NCBI RefSeq assembly: GCF_048264025.1
Contig: NZ_JBLXDN010000004.1
Location: 62,001 to 126,000, forward strand
Source of the DNA: Nitrincola sp048264025
GTDB lineage: Bacteria > Pseudomonadota > Gammaproteobacteria > Pseudomonadales > Balneatricaceae
Direction: 5' to 3'
Length of the DNA stretch: 64,000 nt
Below the pieces are notes generated by a model, which worked only from the letters and a program-made list of their open reading frames with translations, did no database searches and had not been told where the DNA came from. Both the position numbers and the translations under genes were made by a program. Positions 33,985-42,419 of the stretch are shown in pieces (position 1 is the first letter of the stretch; every line of letters starts with the position of its first letter).

Positions 33985-34007
33985 TTTATGGAGATTTTTA
34001 ATTATAT

Positions 34008-34472
34008 ATGCCACAGTTTTCGCTAGATATCACAGATATGCGTATTTTGGCCTGCTTGCAACGCAATGGGCGTCTCACCAACGTTGAACTAGCCGAGCAG
34101 GTGAGTCTGTCACCCTCACCCTGTCTAAGGCGGGTGCGGGCATTAGAAGAGGCGGGCATCATTACCGGCTATCAATCCTCACTGAGTCGTGTGAAATTGA
34201 ATCTGGGTATGACGGTATTTGTCGATCTGCGTTTGAGTCACCATAACGATCAAGCCAGTGATGAGTTTGAACAGGCGGTGCTGATAATGCCGAATGTGAT
34301 CAGTTGTTACTTGGTGTCTGGAGCCGCCGATTATCGGCTGGAAGTGGTGGTGAGCAATTTGCAAGGTTATGAAGCTTTGTTGCGACAACTACAGAGCCTG
34401 CCGTTCGTAAAGGATATACACAGTAACTTTGTGATACGTGTGGTAAAGACAGAAACGCCCCTGCCGATTTGA
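34008..34472 (+). CDS. Lrp/AsnC-family transcriptional regulator
   Basis: A 154-residue regulator: an N-terminal helix-turn-helix (Leu-Thr-Asn-Val-Glu-Leu-Ala-Glu to Ser-Pro-Ser-Pro-Cys-Leu-Arg-Arg-Val) and a C-terminal RAM amino-acid-sensing domain (Gly-Ala-Ala-Asp-Tyr-Arg-Leu). The GGAG upstream is 14 bases away, longer than usual. It is divergent from the EamA transporter, a common regulator-exporter pairing. The specific effector amino acid is unknown. Confidence 0.9.
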   Translation: MPQFSLDITDMRILACLQRNGRLTNVELAEQVSLSPSPCLRRVRALEEAGIITGYQSSLSRVKLNLGMTVFVDLRLSHHNDQASDEFEQAVLIMPNVISCYLVSGAADYRLEVVVSNLQGYEALLRQLQSLPFVKDIHSNFVIRVVKTETPLPI

Positions 34473-34486
34473 GTACAATTTGAACA

Positions 34487-34531
34487 CATAGGAAGGCCAG
34501 CGACCCGAAGGTGGCTGGCCTCTGACCTATG
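34487..34531 (+). other. 45-base imperfect hairpin between lrp and the RND operon
   Basis: CATAGG...CCTATG forms the outer stem, GGCCAGC (34495-34501)/GCTGGCC (34514-34520) a perfect middle stem, and ACC/GGT an inner one. No T-run follows. A second weaker stem, CAGACC/GGTCTG, lies at 34536-34566. It could end lrp transcription or act as a leader structure. Confidence 0.45.
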
Positions 34532-34637
34532 CCGCCAGACCCGTGGGGTTGGGGCTTTGCGGTCTGAGATGCAATTGAGCTTCTCTATATCCATACTAGT
34601 ACAGCCTGGCAGAATGTAAAGTGCTTCAGTCCAGTAG

Positions 34638-34655
34638 TTAACCCGCTCTTAACCC
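34638..34655 (+). promoter_or_regulatory. Direct heptamer repeat, probable OmpR-type regulator site
   Basis: TTAACCC at 34638-34644 and 34649-34655 with a 4-base spacer gives an 11-base period, the classical layout for OmpR/PhoB-family dimers. It lies 44 bases before the first gene of an operon that itself encodes an OmpR-family regulator. The second copy would cover the -35 region if the weak TACTCT at 34665-34670 is the -10 element. A GAGGAG ribosome site follows at 34684-34689. Confidence 0.55.
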
Positions 34656-34698
34656 CGCGTCATTTACTCTTTGCTATATCAACGAGGAGTAAAGAACT

Positions 34699-36078
34699 AT
34701 GAAATTATCGAATTCATTGCGTTTTTCAGTCATCAGCTTGTTATCGGCAAGCCTGGTTGGCTGCGCTATGTATTCGCAACAGGATTACGGCGATAGAGTA
34801 GCGCAATCACTTGAACCACTGAGCGTCTGGTCGATCTCTAATACTTCCCAGGCACAGCGCGCGACGACCCTTGTCGATTTGGTCACTATTCCTGAACTCG
34901 AACAATTAATCAAACAGGCATTAGATCATAATCCCAGTGTGCAGCAGACTGCGCTGGCGTTACAAATTGCCTATGCGCAAAAACGCCAAGTAGGGGCCGA
35001 TCAACTACCGAGCCTTGGATTAAATATCAACGCAAGTGACGAAGAGCAAAACGAACGCCAGTTCAATACCGAATTGAGTGTGAGTTGGGAATTGGATATC
35101 TGGCAAAAAATCGCCGACAGTAAAGCGGCTTCTAGTGCTCAGTTAGCCAGTAGTGCGGCAGATTATCAAGCGGCGAAAGATACCCTGGCGGCCAGCATCA
35201 TGCGTCAGTGGCTGTCAATTAGTCTCTATCAGCAAAAGGTAAGTATTGAGCAGCAGCGTTTGGTTTCATTGGATGCCAATCAAACCTTTGTGTCTGAGCG
35301 TTATCGCAAAGGCCTGGGTGGTCTTGAGGATTTAGATAGCGCCAAAAGCAGTAGCGAATCGACTAAATCAACTATTGCTGAGTATCAGGAAACACTGGCG
35401 GCGGCTCAGCGCAACCTTAAAGTGTTGCTGGGTCAGCTAGGTGATTACTCGTTACCTGAGATCCCCGATCAATTTCCACAGGTCATCCTGCCCTTGGCCG
35501 ATGTCCCTGATCAGGATTTGGCACGTCGACCAGATTTAATTGCGGCGTTTGCAGATATTCAAGCACAGCAGTACACCACCCAAGTTGCTTACAAAACCAT
35601 GCTGCCTAGCCTCAGTTTGAGTGCAGCGCTAAGCGACACTGCCACACACCTAAGTGATAGCCTGCTGACCAGCCCGTTATGGAGCATTTTGGGGCAGGTT
35701 ACCGCACCTTTGTTTCAGGGCGGCAGGCTAAAAGCTGAAGCGCAGATTGAGGCCTTGAAAACCGAGCAGACATTCTGGGCTTATCAGGAAACCTTATTGA
35801 ATGCCGTAAATGAAGTCGAAGATGCGCTTAGCCAGGAGCAAGCGCTGGAGCGGCAGCAACAACATCTTGGCCTGGCACTCGCCAGTGTACGTCGCAGTGA
35901 AGCCAATTATCAGGACAAGTATCGCATGGGGTTGGTGGATATCCTCAATCTGCTGACGGCACAGCAACAAGTCTATGACATTGAAATTCAATTGGCCCAA
36001 GTCACTTTTAACCGTTTAAGCAACCGCGTAGACCTGGGGTTAGCGCTGGGATTAGGAGTTATAAATGAAGCGCAATAA
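34699..36078 (+). CDS. RND outer-membrane factor lipoprotein (TolC/NodT family)
   Basis: A 459-residue protein with a lipobox signal peptide (Ser-Leu-Val-Gly-Cys, Cys near residue 22) and two outer-membrane-efflux repeats. Long amphipathic coiled coils are rich in Gln and Ala, and Phe-Gln-Gly-Gly-Arg-Leu and Ala-Arg-Arg-Pro-Asp-Leu match NodT-type proteins. It forms the outer-membrane exit duct of the pump encoded next. The stop overlaps the adaptor start by 14 bases. Confidence 0.9.
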   Translation: MKLSNSLRFSVISLLSASLVGCAMYSQQDYGDRVAQSLEPLSVWSISNTSQAQRATTLVDLVTIPELEQLIKQALDHNPSVQQTALALQIAYAQKRQVGADQLPSLGLNINASDEEQNERQFNTELSVSWELDIWQKIADSKAASSAQLASSAADYQAAKDTLAASIMRQWLSISLYQQKVSIEQQRLVSLDANQTFVSERYRKGLGGLEDLDSAKSSSESTKSTIAEYQETLAAAQRNLKVLLGQLGDYSLPEIPDQFPQVILPLADVPDQDLARRPDLIAAFADIQAQQYTTQVAYKTMLPSLSLSAALSDTATHLSDSLLTSPLWSILGQVTAPLFQGGRLKAEAQIEALKTEQTFWAYQETLLNAVNEVEDALSQEQALERQQQHLGLALASVRRSEANYQDKYRMGLVDILNLLTAQQQVYDIEIQLAQVTFNRLSNRVDLGLALGLGVINEAQ

Positions 36079-37255
36079 TACAGTGATCTGGATTACCTTG
36101 CTGTCCTGTGTCGTGTTAGCTGGCGTGGTTGGTTATACCAATGCCCAACTGTCGCCACCTGCTAGTCCAGATTCCCCAGTAGCAGAGCAAACCCAAGCCT
36201 CAGATTTGCCGACAACTGCATTACTGGTGTCAGTTGTGACGGTTGAACCCGGGCAATATAGAGCGGAGGTTGAAGGTTATGGTGAAGCTAAATCACGTTA
36301 TGAGTTAAGTTTAACGGCCGAATTGTCAGGGCGGGTGATGCAGCTTGGTGACAATTTTGAAGTAGGTAAGCGGGTGGTAGAAGGTGAGTTACTAGCTCAG
36401 TTGGAGCAAACCCGATATGTAAATGCGCTGAGCAACGCCAACGCTGAATTGGCACAAGCCCGACTGGATTTACTCGAAGAGCAACGCCAAGGTGACCAGG
36501 CTCGACTGGAATGGCAACGCTCAGGATTAACCGGTGAACCTGACTCACCGTTGGTGCTGCGGGAACCTCAATTGGCGCAGGCTACAGCGGCATTTAAAAG
36601 TGCCGAGCAGGCATTGATTGAAGCACAGTACGACTTAAACAATACCATGATTCGCGCACCCTTTAATGGCTTGGTCATCAGTCGTGATATTCAGTTGGGT
36701 AGCTACCTGCAGCAAGGGGCTCAAATTGTGACCCTCTACAGCACCGATCTAGTGGAAGTGTCGATACCACTTTCACAAGCTCAGTGGCTAAATTTGCCCT
36801 CACTGGACAATGAGCAATTGGCGGCAAACCCGCAAGCCTGGCCGGTCACCCTGATTAACAATAGCAACCAGCAGCAGTGGCCGGGCTATGTTACGCGTAT
36901 TCAGCAGCACCTGGACGCGGCTACCCGTCAACGCGCCTTGATTGTTACGGTGGAGCATCCGCTAGAGCAGGATCATCCCCTGTATCCAGGGACTTTTGTG
37001 ACGGCCTCCATTCAAGGTATTACGCTCGATGCTATCTGGAAATTGCCTCAGTCAGCAGTTTCACAACAAGGTGATATCTGGTACGTCGATAGCGAAGGGA
37101 AACTAGCGAAGCAGGCCGCCAACAAACATTTCGAGCAAGCGGGTTATGTTTATCTTCAACCCTTTACTGACAGTGAAGTACAAATCGTTAAGCGCCCCTT
37201 GAGTAGTTACAGAGTAGGGACGCTGGTGCAAGTGCAAGAGGAAACTTCACTATGA
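36065..37255 (+). CDS. RND efflux periplasmic adaptor
   Basis: A 396-residue membrane-fusion protein: one N-terminal hydrophobic helix, a lipoyl half with Leu-Ser-Gly-Arg-Val, a coiled coil at about 115-190, the second lipoyl half Ile-Arg-Ala-Pro-Phe-Asn-Gly, then beta-barrel and membrane-proximal domains. It bridges pump and outer-membrane duct. It overlaps tolC-type and pump genes by 14 and 4 bases, so the subunits are translated in a coupled way. Confidence 0.92.
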   Translation: MKRNNTVIWITLLSCVVLAGVVGYTNAQLSPPASPDSPVAEQTQASDLPTTALLVSVVTVEPGQYRAEVEGYGEAKSRYELSLTAELSGRVMQLGDNFEVGKRVVEGELLAQLEQTRYVNALSNANAELAQARLDLLEEQRQGDQARLEWQRSGLTGEPDSPLVLREPQLAQATAAFKSAEQALIEAQYDLNNTMIRAPFNGLVISRDIQLGSYLQQGAQIVTLYSTDLVEVSIPLSQAQWLNLPSLDNEQLAANPQAWPVTLINNSNQQQWPGYVTRIQQHLDAATRQRALIVTVEHPLEQDHPLYPGTFVTASIQGITLDAIWKLPQSAVSQQGDIWYVDSEGKLAKQAANKHFEQAGYVYLQPFTDSEVQIVKRPLSSYRVGTLVQVQEETSL

Positions 37256-40200
37256 GTGAATTATCGACTCAAAAAGGCATTATCGCCTGGTTCACACGTA
37301 ATACTGTAGCGGCTAATTTATTGCTTTTGGGTGTGATCTTTATGGGGATCATGTCCTTGGGAGAGTTGCGCAGGGAGGCTTTTCCGAGCATGGAGCCGGA
37401 TCAGGTAACCATCTCAGTTAGTTATAACAGTGGCGATCCGAAACAAGCCGAAGAAGGCATTGCAATTAAAATTGAAGATGCGCTGGAAAGTGTCTCTGGC
37501 ATTAAGCGCATTACCTCAGCTTCCAATGCGTCTGGTACCAGAGTAACGGTGGAAAAGACCAGTGATTATGCTTTGGATGCGTTGCTTACAGATATAAAAA
37601 CCAAAGTCGATTCGATCAATAATTTCCCAAATGATGCAGAAAAACCGGTGATTGAAAAAGCACGGATGCAAGATCATGCGATTTGGGTTCAGCTCTATGG
37701 TGACGCCGATCATGCTACGCTACAGGCGCTCGCTGAACAGCTCAAAACCGATTTATTGCAGCAAAGCAGTATTCGTGATTTGTCTATTGAGGCAACGCGT
37801 GATCCGGTTGTTGCAATTGAAATAGATGAGGCGACCTTGCAGGCTTATGGCTTAAGTCTTTCGGACATAGAAAGCGCGATTAACGCTGAATCATCATCGC
37901 CACTAACTACCAGTTTGCGCAATAGTGAAAAATCAGTGCGCTTAAAGGTTGCGGATCAGAAGTACGAGCTTGAAGACTTTGCCAGTATCCCTTTGTTGAC
38001 GACCTCCGAGGGTGCCGTTATTCGTTTGGGGGATGTTGCCAGCCTTAGCAATAGCTTTGATGAAGATAGCTTTACCTATTCGCGCTACAATCAACAAAAT
38101 GGTATCTCTATTGAGATAGTCATGGATGAATACGGTGATGTGACCCGCATCGCTGATCAGGCTAATCAAGTTGTGCAGCAGTGGCAAAGTCGAGAGCTGT
38201 TACCCCAGGGGGTGTATATTGAAACCTGGTATGATCAAAGCTTGATGATTAAGGATCGACTTAATCTTTTAGTGAAAAATGCAGTTTCAGGGATCGCCCT
38301 GGTCTTTCTGATACTAGCCTTGTTTCTCAATGTACGTGTGGCATTTTGGGTGGCTGCTGGCTTGCCGTTTGTTTTCTTTGGCACAGTATTTTTTATGTCA
38401 GGGTCCTTTGCTAATCTGACTCTCAATGAAATGACTACGTTTGGCTTCATTATGGCGCTGGGTATTGTCGTTGATGATGCCGTCGTAGTGGGTGAAAGTA
38501 TTTATGATACCCGGCGCAAAGAGGGTGACAGCTTAGAGAACACCATCAAAGGGACGATGAAGGTGGCCTTGCCAACCATTTTTGGCGTATTAACCACGGT
38601 GGCGGCATTTATGGCCTTGTCTCAAGTGAGCGGAGGTTTGGGACAGATTTTTGCACAATTTGCATCGGTCGTGACGATTTGCTTATTGTTGTCAGTAGTG
38701 GAATCTAAATTAATTTTGCCATCACATCTTGCTCATTTGAACACGCAGCGTAACCCAAATCGCACAGGCTGGTCCCGAGTTCAGCATGGCGCCGATGCGG
38801 CGCTGGCTTGGTTTAATACCCAGGTTTATACGCCGGCGATCAAAGTATGCCTTAAACTGCGCTATGCACTGGTACTCGCGTTTATCAGTGTACTCATTCT
38901 GGTGGTGAATCTGCCAATGTCAGGTGTGGTAAAAATGGCATTTTTTCCAGATATTCCACGTGATATCGCCACCGCCAGCATGACTATGCAGGAAGACGTC
39001 AGCTTTGGCCAGACTCAAAAAAACCTGCTAATTATAGAGCAAGCCGCCTTGCAAGCCGATCAGCAGTTACGCAGTCAGCTTGGTATGTCGCTGGACGACA
39101 GCCGTATTTCGAGTTTACAAGTGTTGGCATCGGCTGATACCGAAGGCAGTGTAACCGTTGCCTTCATTGATCAACCGGGTTATGACACGAATCAATACAC
39201 ACACCTCTGGCGTGAATTGATTGGGCCGTTAGAAGGGGTGAAAAAGTTAAAAGTACTCTCCAGTATGGACATGGTCGATAACTTCAAAATTGAGTTGAAA
39301 GCCAGTGATAGTGAGTCGGCCATCCTGGCGGGTAATGAGGTGAAGCGCTATTTGCAAACCTTATCTGCGATCAGTGGCATTGACGACAACCTGAGTTCAG
39401 GGGTGCCGCAGTATCGTTTTGAGCTGACCGAACAGGGGCGTTCGCTGGGTATGACAACGGCGTCCCTGGCTGAACAAATTTTGCGTTCGTTTGGTGGGGG
39501 CGAGGTGCAAAAATTTCAGCGCAGTCAGGATGAAGTGACCGTAAGTGTGCGCTACCCAGATCAGAAACGCCAAACAATGGCGGATATTTTGACTGCAAAT
39601 GTCCGCACAGAGGATGGCAACATAGTACCACTGAGTGCGGTTGCTAACATTCAGTCGGAATACCAGCCATCAGAAATTACCCGTATTAATAACCAGCGTG
39701 CCGTGTATGTCAGTGCCGTGGTTGATAAAAGCCAACTGTCTTCAAGTCAGGTCGTCAATCAGGTCACTCAACTGGTGTTACCTCAACTGCAAGCGCAATA
39801 CCCCCATTTGCGTGTTGATTTTGCCGGTGAGGCGGAGCAACAGCAAGAAACCATGCAGTCGATGGAGTTGATGTTTATAGCTGCGTTGATTGCCATATAT
39901 GCCTTGTTGGCAATACCCTTGCGCTCCTATATACAGCCTATACTGATCATGACCGCAATCCCTTTTGGTATTGTAGGTGCCATACTTGGTCATTGGTTAA
40001 ATGGACTGACGCTGAGCATTTTGTCGATATTTGGTATGCTGGCATTAAGTGGTGTCGTGGTGAACGACAGTTTGCTGTTGGTGAGTCGTTTTAACGATCT
40101 AATGGGGGAGGGTAAAACGGTTACTCAGGCTATCCTAGAAGCATGCAATAGACGTTTGCGGGCGATACTGCTAACGTCCATTACTACCTTTGCTGGTCTG

Positions 40201-40404
40201 CTGCCACTGCTAAGCGAGACATCGATGCAGGCACAATTTCTTAAACCGGCAGCCGCTTCATTGGGGTACGGTATTATGTTTGCCACGGTGATCACCTTGT
40301 TGCTGATCCCTGCGTTATTGATGATTCAGTATGAAATCAGCCAGGGGATTAGCAATATCATTAAAAGGATATCCCTAACAGCGGTAGGTTCTAAGAAATG
40401 TTAA
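37252..40404 (+). CDS. RND-family efflux pump (AcrB/MdtB-like)
   Basis: A 1050-residue inner-membrane pump of the hydrophobe/amphiphile efflux family, close to the usual 1030-1050. An N-terminal helix, a large porter domain, helices 2-6 near residues 340-500, a second porter domain, then helices 8-12. Proton-relay Asp408 and Asp409 lie in Gly-Ile-Val-Val-Asp-Asp-Ala-Val. Substrate cannot be read from the sequence; drugs, detergents or metabolites are possible, and no heavy-metal signature is evident. Its stop overlaps the regulator start. Confidence 0.92.
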   Translation: MSELSTQKGIIAWFTRNTVAANLLLLGVIFMGIMSLGELRREAFPSMEPDQVTISVSYNSGDPKQAEEGIAIKIEDALESVSGIKRITSASNASGTRVTVEKTSDYALDALLTDIKTKVDSINNFPNDAEKPVIEKARMQDHAIWVQLYGDADHATLQALAEQLKTDLLQQSSIRDLSIEATRDPVVAIEIDEATLQAYGLSLSDIESAINAESSSPLTTSLRNSEKSVRLKVADQKYELEDFASIPLLTTSEGAVIRLGDVASLSNSFDEDSFTYSRYNQQNGISIEIVMDEYGDVTRIADQANQVVQQWQSRELLPQGVYIETWYDQSLMIKDRLNLLVKNAVSGIALVFLILALFLNVRVAFWVAAGLPFVFFGTVFFMSGSFANLTLNEMTTFGFIMALGIVVDDAVVVGESIYDTRRKEGDSLENTIKGTMKVALPTIFGVLTTVAAFMALSQVSGGLGQIFAQFASVVTICLLLSVVESKLILPSHLAHLNTQRNPNRTGWSRVQHGADAALAWFNTQVYTPAIKVCLKLRYALVLAFISVLILVVNLPMSGVVKMAFFPDIPRDIATASMTMQEDVSFGQTQKNLLIIEQAALQADQQLRSQLGMSLDDSRISSLQVLASADTEGSVTVAFIDQPGYDTNQYTHLWRELIGPLEGVKKLKVLSSMDMVDNFKIELKASDSESAILAGNEVKRYLQTLSAISGIDDNLSSGVPQYRFELTEQGRSLGMTTASLAEQILRSFGGGEVQKFQRSQDEVTVSVRYPDQKRQTMADILTANVRTEDGNIVPLSAVANIQSEYQPSEITRINNQRAVYVSAVVDKSQLSSSQVVNQVTQLVLPQLQAQYPHLRVDFAGEAEQQQETMQSMELMFIAALIAIYALLAIPLRSYIQPILIMTAIPFGIVGAILGHWLNGLTLSILSIFGMLALSGVVVNDSLLLVSRFNDLMGEGKTVTQAILEACNRRLRAILLTSITTFAGLLPLLSETSMQAQFLKPAAASLGYGIMFATVITLLLIPALLMIQYEISQGISNIIKRISLTAVGSKKC

Positions 40405-41093
40405 GTGCCTTATTGGTAGAGGATGATATTGACCTGGCAACGGCTCTTATCGATTACATGTCACTGGAAGGGATTGCCTGCGATTTTGCTGCCGATGGTC
40501 TGGTGGGTTATAACCTGATCGTCGCCAATCATTATGATGTGATCATTCTTGACCTCAACTTACCTAGAATCGAAGGACTGGTGGTTTGTGAACGTATTCG
40601 GGAACTGGGTATTGAAACGCCGGTACTGATGCTGACAGCGCGCGACACATTAGATGACAAGCTGCAGGGCTTTAGTCATGGCGCGGACGATTATCTGGTT
40701 AAGCCCTTTGCCATGGAAGAACTGATGGTTCGCATCAGGGTATTAGGCAAACGTCGCAGTGGACAAATTTCCAAACTACGAGTGGCGGACTTGGAGCTGG
40801 ATCTTTCTCTACGCCAGGTTATTCGTTCAGGACAGGAAATTAAGCTTGCTCCCATCTCGATAAAAATTTTAGAGCTATTGATGCGTGCATATCCAGCTGG
40901 TGTGTCGCGAGATAAAATCGCTCAAACCATTTGGGGTGATGAACCGCCAGATAGTAACAGCTTAAAAGTTCACGTATTTAATTTACGCAAACAGATCGAT
41001 AGAGAAGGATGGCAACCGCTCATCCATACCCTGCCAGGCTACGGATTTAGCATTAAGCGACAGGATCACGATGAAAATACGCCGCAGTCTTAA
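40398..41093 (+). CDS. OmpR-family response regulator
   Basis: A 231-residue regulator: receiver domain with acidic pocket Glu8/Asp9/Asp10, phosphorylation site Asp52, Thr80 and Lys102, and a winged-helix DNA-binding domain at about 130-225 ending in the Gly-Tyr-Gly-Phe wing. It overlaps the pump gene by 7 bases and the kinase gene by 23. It probably controls this same operon through the TTAACCC repeats at 34638-34655. Confidence 0.93.
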   Translation: MLSALLVEDDIDLATALIDYMSLEGIACDFAADGLVGYNLIVANHYDVIILDLNLPRIEGLVVCERIRELGIETPVLMLTARDTLDDKLQGFSHGADDYLVKPFAMEELMVRIRVLGKRRSGQISKLRVADLELDLSLRQVIRSGQEIKLAPISIKILELLMRAYPAGVSRDKIAQTIWGDEPPDSNSLKVHVFNLRKQIDREGWQPLIHTLPGYGFSIKRQDHDENTPQS

Positions 41094-42342
41094 AATATTC
41101 TTTACCTGCATGATGATGGCAATGGCAAGTGTTACCGTGCTCAGCTTTTCTACCTTGGCGGCAAACTACTTTGAGCAAGGATTGGATGGCGGCATACGTC
41201 TGATGATGATGGAAGTTGGACGTCATGCTGACATCCAGGACAACCAGCCACAACAGTTACTTGGTTTTCAGGTATTCAATCGTTGGCAAGATATCTCACC
41301 TGAAATCACGTCGCTGTTTGAGATACCTGATGAGCACATGCAGTTCGTTAAACAGATTGAAAGGCCCCATTGGTTTTCTGTACCGGACCGGGCTGTATTT
41401 GTTATGCGCTACGACCAACCTTCAGATGAAATCTTGTACATTACCCGTGTAATGGATGATCTAAATCGTCAGGATTATAGCCGTGATATACCGCATGAAG
41501 AAATCCCTCATGTGATTAAGCTACTGAGTTACGCCCTGCTTGGCATCGGATTGTTTGCATTGTGTATGTATATTTTGATGCAAATGGTGGCCAAACCCGT
41601 TGAGCGCTTGGCTGTGTGGGCAAAGCAACTGACACCAGGGCAACTGAATTCTCCGGCTCCAGACTTCCACTACAATGAGCTGAATCGATTGGCTGAAGTA
41701 GTGAAAAACAGCCTGTTGTCAGTAGAAAACTCGCTGCGTCGTGAACAGAAATTCTTAGCACATGCCAGTCATGAGCTGCGTACCCCTATTGCCGTGGTGC
41801 GCAGTAATGCAGAGTTACTGGCCAAGTTGATTGGCATGCCACACACAGAAGCAAAGCAGCAGCAAGTAGTAGGACGTATTTTACGTGCGGGTGTGACGGT
41901 TACTGATCTATGCGAAACCTTGTTGTGGTTGAATAGAGGAAAGCAAACTGAAGTGCCCTTAACTGAACTGAACATGGGCGAGTTGGTGGCGCAAATCAGT
42001 CAAGAGCTTAGGTATCTGCTAAGCGACAAAGCCGTGGAGGTAGAGCTGAACATTAGCCCGGGGCTGTTTCTGCTGCCGGCAACCCTATGTCGGATTGTCC
42101 TCAGTAATTTGATTCGTAATGCCTATCAACACACACTGTGTGGAAGGGTGGTGATTAGCCAGGAGGGGTCATTGGTAACCATTTCAAATCAGGATGAAAG
42201 CTTCGGTGACGCGCAGGACAAGCTAGGCTTCGGCTTGGGTTTAGAATTGACGGATCGGATAATTCAGCAATATAAGTGGCACTATAAAACAGTTGAACAC
42301 TCATATGGACGTGATGTTACGATTGATTTTTCTTGGGACTAG
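41071..42342 (+). CDS. Sensor histidine kinase
   Basis: A 423-residue kinase: helix 1 at about 9-32, a periplasmic sensor of about 115 residues, helix 2 at about 150-172, a HAMP-like linker, then phospho-acceptor His234 in HASHELRTP, N-box Asn-Leu-Ile-Arg-Asn-Ala-Tyr and G-box Gly-Phe-Gly-Leu-Gly-Leu. It pairs with the overlapping response regulator. Location in an efflux operon suggests it senses a pump substrate or envelope stress. Confidence 0.92.
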   Translation: MKIRRSLKIFFTCMMMAMASVTVLSFSTLAANYFEQGLDGGIRLMMMEVGRHADIQDNQPQQLLGFQVFNRWQDISPEITSLFEIPDEHMQFVKQIERPHWFSVPDRAVFVMRYDQPSDEILYITRVMDDLNRQDYSRDIPHEEIPHVIKLLSYALLGIGLFALCMYILMQMVAKPVERLAVWAKQLTPGQLNSPAPDFHYNELNRLAEVVKNSLLSVENSLRREQKFLAHASHELRTPIAVVRSNAELLAKLIGMPHTEAKQQQVVGRILRAGVTVTDLCETLLWLNRGKQTEVPLTELNMGELVAQISQELRYLLSDKAVEVELNISPGLFLLPATLCRIVLSNLIRNAYQHTLCGRVVISQEGSLVTISNQDESFGDAQDKLGFGLGLELTDRIIQQYKWHYKTVEHSYGRDVTIDFSWD

Positions 42343-42366
42343 CCGTTGTCAATATTGATGGAGATA

Positions 42367-42400
42367 CCCTGCCTAGAGCTAGACTCAGCTTTAGGCAGGG
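42367..42400. terminator. Two-way hairpin between the kinase and aceA genes
   Basis: CCCTGCCTA (42367-42375) and TAGGCAGGG (42392-42400) form a perfect 9-bp stem in the 77-base gap between convergent genes. T-rich sequence after it is weak on both strands, but position and stem strength favour a shared terminator. Confidence 0.6.
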
Positions 42401-42419
42401 TGATTTAGTTCAAATCAGA

